Below, in pieces: positions 9,178 to 16,815 of a stretch of 64,000 bases of DNA. The stretch comes from Pokkaliibacter sp046614695 (GTDB lineage: Bacteria; Pseudomonadota; Gammaproteobacteria; Pseudomonadales; Balneatricaceae): the NCBI RefSeq assembly GCF_046614695.1, contig NZ_JBKKHQ010000013.1, forward strand, positions 292,530-356,529, given 5' to 3'. The translations under genes and the position numbers were made by a program. The notes beneath the pieces were generated by a model. The model did no database searches and had not been told where the DNA came from. It saw only the letters and a program-made list of their open reading frames with translations. How positions within the stretch are numbered: the first letter of the stretch is position 1; the number at the start of each line of letters is the position of its first letter.

Positions 9178-10431
9178 ATGCGTAATATTCTGGTTATTGA
9201 AGACAGCCCACTGGTGCTGAAAGTACTCTCCCGGCAATTCAGCCTGGAACGTGGTCTGTCGCCCATTCTTTGCGCCTCTTATGCCGAAGCCAAGCTGATG
9301 CTGGAAACCTCGGCAGAACTCTTTGATGCCGCCATCGCCGACCTGAACCTGCCCGATGCGCCAAACGGCGAAATCGTTGATCTTATTCTTGCCCATCAGG
9401 TGCCCTGTATTGTGCTGACCGGTCAGTACGATGAGCAGCGCCGTGATGATTTCTTTATGAAAGGCGTCGTCGATTACGTCATTAAAGAAAGCCAGTTCTC
9501 TTATGATTATGTGTTCCAGCTGATCCACCGTCTGGAGAAAAACCGCAAGATCAAGGTACTGGTCGCCGAGGATTCCTCCTCTGCCCGTCACTTTATTACC
9601 CGCGTACTGGATTCCCACCGCTACCAGATTCTGGAAGTGGAAGATGGCCTTTCCGCCCTGAGCGAACTGGAAAAGCATCAGGATATTGACCTCTTGATCA
9701 TCGACCATGACATGCCAGGCATGCTGGGTTTTGAGGTGGTCAAACGGGTGCGCCACAAGATGAAGCGCGACATCATGATCCTCGGGATTTCTGCCGATCC
9801 GAAAGGTTCCCTGAGCGCGATGTTTATTAAGCACGGGGCCGATGATTTCCTGCGTAAACCTTTCTGTGCTGAAGAGCTGACCTGCCGCGTCATGACCATG
9901 GTGGAACGCCGGGAAATGACCCAGGCGTTGCGTCAGGCGGCGCTGTTTGACTCCCTGACCGGCCTCTACAACCGCCGCGCTTTCTTCAGTGAAGGTAAAC
10001 GCGTGCTGGCCAGCGCAGTGCAGTCAAAAAGTGACATTAGCGTGGCGATTCTGGATATCGACTTCTTCAAGCTGATCAATGACAGCCTTGGCCATGCCGC
10101 AGGCGACAATGCCCTCAAGCTCTTTGCCAAGGCCCTGCGTGAACATTGCCCGAATGACACCCTGGTGCGCCTTGGCGGCGAGGAATTTGGCCTCCTGAGC
10201 CGTGACTCCGGCGAGCAGGTTGAGCAGCGCCTGAACGGGTTGCGTGACCACTGCACCCGGATGCGGTATGTCTCCGCAGCACAGGTACCACTGAACTTTT
10301 CTGCCGGCATCTATACCGCCGCCGATCTCTCCCTTGAGCAGATGATGCTGCACGCCGACAAGCTGCTGTATGAAGCCAAGGAGCACGGTCGTCAGCAGAC
10401 TCGTCGCAATGAAAGTGTGGCCACCAGCTAG
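9178..10431 (+). CDS. PleD-like diguanylate cyclase: REC-REC-GGDEF
   Basis: A 417-residue cytoplasmic response regulator. The first receiver domain (about 1-118) has acidic residues E8/D9, probable phospho-acceptor D55 and lysine in VIKES. The second receiver (about 124-240) has E131/D132, acceptor D176 in IIDHDMPGM and the conserved lysine in LRKPF. The C-terminal GGDEF domain (about 255-410) carries an intact active site RLGGEEF (GGEEF at 333-337), so synthesis of c-di-GMP from GTP is expected. The allosteric I-site RxxD is not conserved: the four residues at that position read CPND, so product inhibition may be weak. No histidine kinase gene adjoins it, so the signal source is unknown. The ATG at 9178 is the only sensible start. 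Confidence 0.9.
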   Translation: MRNILVIEDSPLVLKVLSRQFSLERGLSPILCASYAEAKLMLETSAELFDAAIADLNLPDAPNGEIVDLILAHQVPCIVLTGQYDEQRRDDFFMKGVVDYVIKESQFSYDYVFQLIHRLEKNRKIKVLVAEDSSSARHFITRVLDSHRYQILEVEDGLSALSELEKHQDIDLLIIDHDMPGMLGFEVVKRVRHKMKRDIMILGISADPKGSLSAMFIKHGADDFLRKPFCAEELTCRVMTMVERREMTQALRQAALFDSLTGLYNRRAFFSEGKRVLASAVQSKSDISVAILDIDFFKLINDSLGHAAGDNALKLFAKALREHCPNDTLVRLGGEEFGLLSRDSGEQVEQRLNGLRDHCTRMRYVSAAQVPLNFSAGIYTAADLSLEQMMLHADKLLYEAKEHGRQQTRRNESVATS

Positions 10432-10596
10432 CTGAGCGATTCTTACTGACGCGTTCCCTCCACTTGTCAGCCATTTCGCCGCTTTACCTGTCTTATCGGC
10501 ACCATCATCACTGCGTTGCCGAAGAAAACTGTCACATCCTCATTATCTGAAAGGCGTATACTGACGGCTTATTCTTCTGCCCTGGGAGCGCGCCTC

Positions 10597-11400
10597 ATGA
10601 CCCGTCGTCTGATCGTCAGTGATATGGATAAAACCCTGCTCAATGCCGATCACGCCCTGGCGCCTCTGACCCTGCAAACCCTGCGTGAACTTCATGCGCT
10701 GGGCCATGTGATTACTCTGGCTTCAGGCCGCCATCATCAGGATCTTGCCAGCTATCGCCAGCAGCTGGGCTTTCCCACCTACGTGATCAGCAGTAACGGC
10801 GCGCATCTGTATCAGCCTGATGATCAGCTCATCAGCGAAACCCTTATCGAGCCTGAGCTGGTCAAAGCCGCCAGTGCGCTGCCACTGGACGAAGCCATCG
10901 GTATGAGCATCTATACCCGTGATGGCTGGCTGATTAACCGCCCGGACCCGGAGCTGGCCGAACTGCATCAGCACACCGCCTTTCGCTATGAAGTGACGCC
11001 CGGTATCTACGGTTACGACGGTGATGATGCGGCCAAATTGCTCTATGCCGGTACGCCGGAGCAACTGGCCGTTCAGGAAGGCCGACTGCGGGAAAACTTC
11101 GAGGGCAAGCTGCACATTACCTACTCTCAGCCCCACTATCTGGAAGTGATGGCCCCCGGCGTTAACAAAGGCACCGCCCTGTCACGTCTGTTGGAAGAGC
11201 TGAGCCTGACCACCGCGGATTGCCATGTGTTTGGCGATAATCTGAACGATCTGGAAATGCTGCAACTGGCCGATCATGCTCACGTCATGGCCAATGCGCA
11301 TCCGCAGCTGGCAGGCCAGATTCCCCATGCGAAAATCATCGGCCACCATGATGAAGAAGGCGTCGCCCGTCAGTTACGCGCCAGCTTTAACCTCGACTAA
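10597..11400 (+). CDS. HAD superfamily phosphatase, Cof/YidA type (class IIB)
   Basis: A 267-residue HAD hydrolase. Motif I is SDMDKTLLN (D9 nucleophile, D11 acid/base), motif II sits near LASGRH, and motifs III/IV are the lysine in NKGTAL and GDNLNDLEML. The C2B cap lies between motifs II and III. E. coli relatives Cof and YbhA dephosphorylate sugar phosphates and cofactor intermediates such as pyridoxal phosphate; the substrate here cannot be told from sequence. The frame extends upstream to 10516, but ATG 10597 with GGGAG a few bases upstream gives the usual N-terminus for the family. The gene is convergent with the AraC-type regulator. Confidence 0.85.
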   Translation: MTRRLIVSDMDKTLLNADHALAPLTLQTLRELHALGHVITLASGRHHQDLASYRQQLGFPTYVISSNGAHLYQPDDQLISETLIEPELVKAASALPLDEAIGMSIYTRDGWLINRPDPELAELHQHTAFRYEVTPGIYGYDGDDAAKLLYAGTPEQLAVQEGRLRENFEGKLHITYSQPHYLEVMAPGVNKGTALSRLLEELSLTTADCHVFGDNLNDLEMLQLADHAHVMANAHPQLAGQIPHAKIIGHHDEEGVARQLRASFNLD

Positions 11401-11427
11401 TACCGTAAAAACCACTCATCTTCCTTG

Positions 11428-12390
11428 TCAGTGAGAAGCCACATAACGTTGTGGCTCCTCTTTTGGCGGCAGCGCATAGGCGCTACGAAGCCGCTCGGCT
11501 TCCTGCCGTGGCGCCAGGCCAAATAAACGCCGAAACTCCCGCGAGAACTGTGATGGGCTTTCATAGCCCACCGCATGGCTGGCCTGAGCCGCCGACATCC
11601 TTTCATGCAGCATCAGCAAGCGCGCCTGATGCAATCGCGTCATCTTCACGTACTGCATCGGTGAATAGCGGGTAACGCTTTTGAAATGCTGATAAAAACT
11701 CGGCTCACTCATCCCAACCAGCGAGGCCAGAGTTGTCACCTCCAGCGCCTCAGCGTAGTGATGATGAATATGCTCCAGCACCTGGGCAATTCGGCCAAAA
11801 TGGCTGTGCTGCACCATCGCCTGTTGTAATTGCCGGCGTTGCTCACCACAGAGCACCCGGTAATAGACTTCTGCCAGCGCCGCTTCCCCAAGCATCCGGG
11901 CTTCCATAGGATCAAGCAAGACTCGGAGTAACCGCTCAAGGCTGGCTGATAAGGCGGCATCCATCGTGGAAGCCATCATTGCGGAGGCCACCGGCATTGC
12001 CTCAATGGCCACTGAAACGTCCTGCCCGGCACTAAGATGCTGCTGCGCCCGCTCCATTTTCGCGAGGATCGTCGCAGCCAGAGGGATGTCCAGCTGGCAG
12101 TAAAGCGCCAATAAAGGCTCCTGCGCCGATGCCTCGGTTTCCATGGAAAAAGGAATGGGCAAGGTGACTGCCAGAAATTGGCCCTCTCCGTAGACGTAGC
12201 AATCATCGCCCCAATAACCGCGTTTACAGCCCTGAAAGACAAACACGATCCCCGGATCATAGAGTACCGGCGTATGGGTTAAGGGGCGATTGGAGCGCAA
12301 TAAACGAAGGGATGGCAAAGCCGTCAGGTTATAGCCTTCCTCCGGCGCCAGCTGCTCGGCCAGTGTTTTCAGAGTGAGTTCAGCTACCAT
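11428..12390 (-). CDS. AraC-family transcriptional regulator
   Basis: A 320-residue protein with an N-terminal AraC_N-type effector domain (about 20-180; segment PGIVFVFQGCKRGYWG) and a C-terminal double helix-turn-helix AraC DNA-binding domain (about 210-305; VTTLASLVGMSEPSFYQHFKS and SHAVGYESPSQFSREFRRLF). It is transcribed divergently from a short-chain dehydrogenase gene, a very common pairing in proteobacteria in which the regulator activates the oxidoreductase in response to a small molecule. Start ATG is at 12388-12390. Its 3' end lies about 30 bases from the convergent HAD gene and contains an inverted repeat that may act as terminator for that gene. Confidence 0.9.
   Translation of the reverse strand: MVAELTLKTLAEQLAPEEGYNLTALPSLRLLRSNRPLTHTPVLYDPGIVFVFQGCKRGYWGDDCYVYGEGQFLAVTLPIPFSMETEASAQEPLLALYCQLDIPLAATILAKMERAQQHLSAGQDVSVAIEAMPVASAMMASTMDAALSASLERLLRVLLDPMEARMLGEAALAEVYYRVLCGEQRRQLQQAMVQHSHFGRIAQVLEHIHHHYAEALEVTTLASLVGMSEPSFYQHFKSVTRYSPMQYVKMTRLHQARLLMLHERMSAAQASHAVGYESPSQFSREFRRLFGLAPRQEAERLRSAYALPPKEEPQRYVASH
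11437..11462 (+). terminator. Possible terminator of the HAD phosphatase gene
   Basis: Stem AGCCACA / TGTGGCT with loop TAACGT, followed by the weak T-tract CCTCTTTT. It lies inside the 3' end of the convergent AraC gene. Confidence 0.35.
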
Positions 12391-12502
12391 AAAAATCTGC
12401 CCTGCCAGACCAGCACAATGGATGAATTGCCAAGCTTAATCCGAGGCAAAACTGCTGCAAGTAAAAAATAAGACTTTATAGTTTTAGGCAATTTATACCG
12501 AG

Positions 12503-12531
12503 TATTCGGTCTTATTCGAACAGCTCATAAT
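12503..12531 (+). promoter_or_regulatory. Candidate AraC-type operator overlapping an SDR promoter
   Basis: Two copies of TATTCG (12503-12508 and 12513-12518) are spaced exactly one helical turn apart and are followed by a -10-like CATAAT at 12526-12531. The first copy falls at the -35 position (17-base spacer). This is the layout of a class II AraC activator site for the dehydrogenase gene starting at 12576. It is inference from sequence pattern and gene arrangement only. Confidence 0.35.
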
Positions 12532-12575
12532 CTCTAGCATGGCTTCTGTCGTTAACACAGAGGAAAAGATGATCC

Positions 12576-13409
12576 ATGGCGAACAAGACCCTACTTATCA
12601 CCGGCGTCAGCAGCGGCTTTGGCGAAGCCCTGGCAAAAGCAGCTCTTGAGGCTGGTCACAACGTACTGGGAACCGTACGCCGGGAAGAAGACCGGCAACG
12701 CTTTTGTGCCCTGTCGGCCAAAGCCAAGGGCGTTCTGCTCGATCTTGGCAACAGCGAGCAGATAATTCCGACGGTGCAGTCCTTTATTGCCGAACACGGC
12801 CCCGTGGATGTGCTGGTCAATAATGCGGGTTACGGTCATGAGGGCGTGCTGGAAGAATCGCCTCTTTCGGCGATGAAAGCGCAGTTTGAAGTGAATGTCT
12901 TTGCAGCCGTGGCGATGATTCAGGCATGCCTGCCCGGTTTTCGCCAGCAGGGCCACGGCCATATTCTTAATATCACGTCCATGGGCGGCTTTATCACCAT
13001 GCCGGGGATTGCCTATTACTGCGGCAGCAAGTTCGCCCTGCAGGGCATCTCGGAGGTGCTGAGTGATGAGCTGGCACCGCTGGGGATTCATGTAACGGCG
13101 GTGATGCCTGGCTCATTTCGCACCGATTGGGCAGGCCGCTCAATGCAGCGCTCACCGCGCTCTATTGCCGACTATGACGGCATCTTTGACCCCATCCGTG
13201 AGGCTCGTCAGCAAAAAAGCGGCAAGCAAAATGGAGACCCGGCCAAAGCAGCACAAGCAATGTTGTCCATTCTGGAGGAAGCACAGCCACCGGCCCAGCT
13301 GGTACTGGGCAGCGATGCATTGTCACTGATGCGAAAGAAACTCACCGCCTATGAAACCACGCTGGAGCAATGGCAAGGTCTCAGTCAAAGCACGGACAAT
13401 CCGCTCTGA
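12576..13409 (+). CDS. Short-chain dehydrogenase/reductase (SDR)
   Basis: A 277-residue classical SDR oxidoreductase. It has the NAD(P)-binding motif TGVSSGFG (TGxxxGxG) near residue 9, the NNAG motif in LVNNAGYG near 85, a catalytic serine in LNITSMGG and the YxxxK pair in YYCGSKFA near 150. Length and the C-terminal segment FRTDWAGRSM resemble the SDRs often paired with AraC regulators. The arginine following the first beta strand (VRREED) suggests a preference for NADPH, which is inference. The substrate is unknown. An AGGAAAA Shine-Dalgarno-like stretch precedes the ATG at 12576. Divergent from the AraC-type regulator, which probably controls it. Confidence 0.88.
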   Translation: MANKTLLITGVSSGFGEALAKAALEAGHNVLGTVRREEDRQRFCALSAKAKGVLLDLGNSEQIIPTVQSFIAEHGPVDVLVNNAGYGHEGVLEESPLSAMKAQFEVNVFAAVAMIQACLPGFRQQGHGHILNITSMGGFITMPGIAYYCGSKFALQGISEVLSDELAPLGIHVTAVMPGSFRTDWAGRSMQRSPRSIADYDGIFDPIREARQQKSGKQNGDPAKAAQAMLSILEEAQPPAQLVLGSDALSLMRKKLTAYETTLEQWQGLSQSTDNPL

Positions 13410-13442
13410 TCAGGCATCAGGGGCAATAAAGCAGACCGCCGC

Positions 13443-14063
13443 TCAATGGCGGCGGCTGTTCAGGGAAATAACGTTATCGGGGGAGCCGCTCAGGGCGTGG
13501 GCTTTGATCTGCTGATAACTGAACTCCAGCATGCCAAGCCAACTTTCCGAGAACAGCTGCAGCGGACGGAAACCGCGGGATGAACCACCCCGGTGGCGCT
13601 CCACATCATTCACGCGCAAGCCAAAATTGAAGGCATCTTCCTGACTCCTGGGAAGATGGCCGAGTTTTTTGGTTTCCTCTTCCAGATGCTGGGACACATC
13701 ACGCAAATGCGCCATCACACTGGCATCGTAACCCTGACGGTACACCTGCTGAATGCTTAGCTGGTCTACCAATGCGCCGAGTACGTCTTTGGTGCTGTTG
13801 TCATCCAGCATGCACACAGCCAGCACTTCGCGCCATAAACGCTCCCTGAACAGCTCAGGGAAATGGCTGATATCGTCAAAATCGACATCCGTAAACAGCA
13901 TGACGTAACGGCTGTACTCTTCCATCGCCAGCACACAGCGGCCCTGCGGCAATGTCACCAGATGGGCATACCAGTGCATACCATCAGGCTGAATATCCAG
14001 CTCGGCAGACAAAATCGGCTTCATATTGCCCGCCAATGCCTTGCTCAGATAAATCTGGATCAT
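13443..14063 (-). CDS. DUF6933-like protein of unknown function
   Basis: A 206-residue protein. The N-terminal segment MIQIYLSKALAG, the WYAHLVTLPQGRCVLAMEE stretch and the following helix-rich part resemble the DUF6933 family, whose function is unknown. There is no signal peptide, membrane segment or catalytic motif I can name. The frame opens further upstream (to 14165), but ATG 14063 with AGGAG (read on the minus strand, bases 14070-14074) at good spacing is the clear start. A GC-rich inverted repeat (CCGCCG/GGCGGCGG, about 13438-13457) covers its stop codon but lacks a T-run. It faces the SDR gene and is divergent from the PfpI gene. Confidence 0.6.
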   Translation of the reverse strand: MIQIYLSKALAGNMKPILSAELDIQPDGMHWYAHLVTLPQGRCVLAMEEYSRYVMLFTDVDFDDISHFPELFRERLWREVLAVCMLDDNSTKDVLGALVDQLSIQQVYRQGYDASVMAHLRDVSQHLEEETKKLGHLPRSQEDAFNFGLRVNDVERHRGGSSRGFRPLQLFSESWLGMLEFSYQQIKAHALSGSPDNVISLNSRRH

Positions 14064-14362
14064 TGCGTTCTCCTGTTCATTCAGCGCCACGGCAGAGTCA
14101 TCACGCCCTGTGGCCGCCCTGATAGTCTCTACCCTAGCCGATCCCGCGACAGGCTTCATCCGCATTTTGCAGTCTCCCTGCCACCCTTCGACAGAAAACA
14201 GCTGCGATTAACCGAAACCTTCATTAACAGCCTGAAGGATTTAGCGGGTACGTAGCGGGCAAAAAATCCCCAAGAGTCTACACAGGTGCCATGACAAAAC
14301 CGTGGCAGCCGTTTTACCAAGGATTCCCCACGCGGGAAAAGGTCATGATGATAGGAGGAGTT

Positions 14363-14944
14363 ATGTCGACTCAGACAACTGACAAACAGCTTAATCGCAA
14401 GAAAATCGCCGTACTGGTTACAGATGGCTTTGAGCAGATTGAGCTGACCTCACCCATCAAAGCATTGAAAGAAGCGGGCGCCACTGTGGATATCATTTCG
14501 CCCAAGAAAGGACAGGTCAAAGGCTGGAAGTTCACTGAATGGGGCGATTCTTTCGCTGTGGATAAAGCCCTCTCGGAAGCCAATGCCAAAGACTACGATG
14601 GCTTAGTGCTGCCGGGCGGAGTGATTAACCCTGACAGTCTGCGTACTGAGGCTAAAGCCATTACCTTCACCCAGTCATTCTTCAGCGATGGCAAACCCAT
14701 TGCCGCTATCTGCCATGGTCCGCAGCTGCTTATCGAAACCGGGGCACTGCAAGGTAGAACACTGACTTCGTTTCAGTCACTGAAAACGGACCTGAAAAAT
14801 GCTGGTGCGCGCTGGGAAGACAGAGAAGTTGTCACTGATAAAGGCCTGGTGACTTCCAGAACGCCGGAAGATCTTCCCGCCTTCAACCGGAAAATGGTGG
14901 AAGAGTTTCGTGAAGGCACTCACGCCGGCCAGAGAACCTTATAA
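14363..14944 (+). CDS. DJ-1/PfpI family protein (YhbO/PfpI-like)
   Basis: A 193-residue glutamine-amidotransferase-like protein. The nucleophile elbow AAICHGPQLL carries the conserved cysteine followed by histidine, and the upstream glutamate is in DGFEQIELTSP, together the PfpI/YhbO catalytic set. Family members act as proteases, deglycases or general stress proteins; the exact activity is disputed. The frame opens at 14291, but ATG 14363 is preceded by a strong AGGAGG-type site (14353-14360) and matches the family N-terminus. A short polar extension of about 13 residues precedes the fold. It is followed by a strong terminator. Confidence 0.88.
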   Translation: MSTQTTDKQLNRKKIAVLVTDGFEQIELTSPIKALKEAGATVDIISPKKGQVKGWKFTEWGDSFAVDKALSEANAKDYDGLVLPGGVINPDSLRTEAKAITFTQSFFSDGKPIAAICHGPQLLIETGALQGRTLTSFQSLKTDLKNAGARWEDREVVTDKGLVTSRTPEDLPAFNRKMVEEFREGTHAGQRTL

Positions 14945-14969
14945 ATTCACTCTCTCTGGTTCAGGCAGA

Positions 14970-14998
14970 AACCGCGCTGGTTAGCGCGGTTTTCTTTT
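14970..14998 (+). terminator. Rho-independent terminator of the PfpI gene
   Basis: Stem AACCGCGC / GCGCGGTT with loop TGGTTA, followed by TTTTCTTTT. Confidence 0.85.
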
Positions 14999-15012
14999 GC
15001 CCTCAGAAAACC

Positions 15013-15219
15013 TCAGGCGGCCAGAGGAATTCTGGCGATCACCTTGATCTCGAAATCAAAACCCGCCAACCAGTTCACGCCCACCGCGGTCCAGTTAGGA
15101 TAAGGCGCCTCACCCAGCACCTGCTCACGCACGGCCATCACGGTGCCTATCTGCGCTTCCGGGTCTGTATGAAAAGTCGTGACATCCACCACATCGTCCA
15201 GGCTGCAGCCGCGGCCCGA
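15013..15219 (-). pseudogene. RidA (YjgF)-family gene, 3' remnant
   Basis: The minus strand encodes the C-terminal half of a RidA-type enamine/imine deaminase: SLDDVVDVTTFHTD, then YPNWTAVGVNWLAG and FEIKVIARIP before TGA at 13-15 of the 15,000s block. This covers about the last 65 residues of a protein that is normally 125-155 long. There is no start codon, and the reading runs at about 15,200 into sequence that codes for something else on the opposite strand. The 5' half is therefore missing, and the remnant probably yields no active trimer. Confidence 0.75.
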
Positions 15220-15327
15220 CTCATTAACGGCGCCGCGCTCTGGATCGCCGCCAGTGAAGAGCCGGAAGCCACCGTCGGCAAAGCCGTCGATGCGTTTATG
15301 CTGCTGGCGCAGGGGTTACTGGCCTAA
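15199..15327 (+). pseudogene. TetR-family regulator gene, 3' remnant
   Basis: The plus strand encodes the last 42 residues of what looks like a TetR regulator ligand domain: ARLINGAALWIAASEE, then a helix ending LLAQGLLA, followed by TAA at 15325-15327. The helix-turn-helix part and start are absent. It abuts and partly overlaps (15199-15210) the RidA remnant, as expected if a deletion removed the shared promoter and the 5' parts of a divergent TetR/RidA pair. Confidence 0.6.
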
Positions 15328-15331
15328 AGCT

Positions 15332-16708
15332 TTATTTTCCGATACAGAACGAGCTAAAGATGCGCCCAAGCAGATCATCCGGACGGAACTCGCCGGTGAT
15401 TTCGCTCAGGGTATCCTGCGCCAAGCGCAAGTCTTCAGCGAGTAACTCACCTGCACCGTAACCTGCCAATTGCAGACGCCCTTCTTCCATCGCCTGAGCC
15501 GCACGCTCCAGTGCATCCAGGTGGCGACGTCGGGCGATAAAGCCGCCTTCGGTGGTGCTGTCAAAGCCCATGCAGTCTTTGAGGTGCTGGCGCAGCGCAT
15601 CCATGCCCTCGCCGTTGTGGGCAGAAAGGCGAATCACTGGCGTGTCACCAGTTGTGGATAAACCTGCCGCTTCACCGCTTTGGTCGATCTTGTTACGCAC
15701 CAGGGTGAGCTTGCTGCTATCTGGTAAAGTATCCACAACCCCTTCGGCTTCCAGTGCCGCCCAGATCGCTTCTGGAGACTGATCAGCCTGGCGTTGTGAA
15801 TCAACCACCAACATGATGCGATCGGCGTCTCTGATCGCCTGCCAGGCGCGCTGAACGCCAATACGCTCCACCTGGTCTTCTGTTTCACGCAAACCGGCCG
15901 TGTCGATGATGTGAAGCGGCATACCATCGATCTGGATCTGCTCTTTGAGGATATCCCGCGTGGTGCCTTCAATATCGGTGACAATCGCCGACTCCCGGCC
16001 CGACAAGGCATTCAGCAGGCTGGATTTACCGGCATTCGGACGCCCGGCAATCACCACTGTCATGCCTTCGCGTAAAATAGCGCCTTGCGTGGCTTCGGCC
16101 AGAATCGCAGCCAACTCGTTCTGCAACAGTTGTAGCTGACCGGCAACATGGCCATCCGCCAGAAAGTCGATTTCTTCTTCAGGAAAATCTATCGCCGCTT
16201 CAACGTAGATACGCAGCTGTATCAGCCCTTCTACCAGTTGCTGTACACGGGCAGAGAAAGCTCCCTGCAATGAGCGTAATGCACAGCGCGCCGCCTGTTC
16301 TGAAGCGGCATCGATCAGGTCAGCGATAGCTTCGGCCTGCGCCAGATCCAGCTTGTCATTGAGAAAGGCCCGCTCGGAGAACTCACCCGGGCGAGCCAGT
16401 CGCGCACCGAGCTTGAGTAAACGCTTAAGGAGTAAATCCAGTACAACAGGGCCACCATGACCTTGCAGCTCAAGGACATCTTCACCTGTGAAGGAGTTCG
16501 GGTTGGGGAAAAAAATCGCCAGTCCCTGATCAAGCTCAAGTCCATTGTCATCAAGAAAAGGCGTGTAGTGGGCATAACGTGCCCTGGGGATAAAACCAAT
16601 CATGGCTTCGGCGATACTGGCAGCTCTTGGCCCAGAAACACGAAGAATGCCGACGCCACCCCGTCCGGGCGGCGTTGCCTGGGCAACAATGGTATCGGTA
16701 TCCAGCAC
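15332..16708 (-). CDS. mnmE: tRNA uridine-5-carboxymethylaminomethyl modification GTPase MnmE (TrmE)
   Basis: A 458-residue GTPase that, with MnmG, modifies U34 of tRNAs reading split-box codons. It has an N-terminal formyl-THF-binding domain (DTIVAQATPPGRGGVGI), a helical domain, and an inserted G domain with G1 GRPNAGKSS near 225, G2/G3 EGTTRD and DTAGLRE, and G4 RNKID. The C-terminal cysteine motif ends FCIGK, the canonical MnmE tail. Length is normal. It is the last of the rpmH-rnpA-yidC-mnmE series on the minus strand and its 3' end abuts the TetR remnant by four bases. mnmG is not adjacent here. Confidence 0.97.
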   Translation of the reverse strand: MLDTDTIVAQATPPGRGGVGILRVSGPRAASIAEAMIGFIPRARYAHYTPFLDDNGLELDQGLAIFFPNPNSFTGEDVLELQGHGGPVVLDLLLKRLLKLGARLARPGEFSERAFLNDKLDLAQAEAIADLIDAASEQAARCALRSLQGAFSARVQQLVEGLIQLRIYVEAAIDFPEEEIDFLADGHVAGQLQLLQNELAAILAEATQGAILREGMTVVIAGRPNAGKSSLLNALSGRESAIVTDIEGTTRDILKEQIQIDGMPLHIIDTAGLRETEDQVERIGVQRAWQAIRDADRIMLVVDSQRQADQSPEAIWAALEAEGVVDTLPDSSKLTLVRNKIDQSGEAAGLSTTGDTPVIRLSAHNGEGMDALRQHLKDCMGFDSTTEGGFIARRRHLDALERAAQAMEEGRLQLAGYGAGELLAEDLRLAQDTLSEITGEFRPDDLLGRIFSSFCIGK

Positions 16709-16723
16709 TGCCGAGCTCCTATT

Positions 16724-16769
16724 TTATCCACGACATGATCAAAAAACGCATTATGCCTGATTATCCACA
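16724..16769 (+). other. DnaA-box-like pair upstream of mnmE
   Basis: The 107-base mnmE-yidC gap contains TTATCCACG at 16724-16732 and a perfect DnaA box TTATCCACA at 16761-16769. They may bind DnaA, but two boxes alone do not make an origin. Confidence 0.35.
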
Positions 16770-16778
16770 GGCGACAAA

Positions 16779-16800
16779 AAAGGCCCCGAAGGGCCTTTAT
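16779..16800 (-). terminator. Rho-independent terminator of yidC
   Basis: Stem AAAGGCCC / GGGCCTTT with loop CGAA. Read on the minus strand it ends in a T-run, so it terminates leftward transcription leaving yidC; mnmE beyond it would need its own promoter or read-through. Confidence 0.8.
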
Positions 16801-16815
16801 TCACAACCGGGTGGC

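Noticed and set aside
9166..9834. A 222-codon antisense frame over the REC-REC-GGDEF gene.
   Set aside because: It mirrors the receiver-domain codons; no RBS and no plausible product.
10557..10562. TATACT as -10 for the HAD gene.
   Set aside because: No -35 hexamer at usual distance, so it was left out of the feature list.
13438..13457. GC-rich inverted repeat CCGCCG/GGCGGCGG.
   Set aside because: It covers the stop codon of the DUF6933-like gene and has no T-run on either side, so it was not called a terminator.
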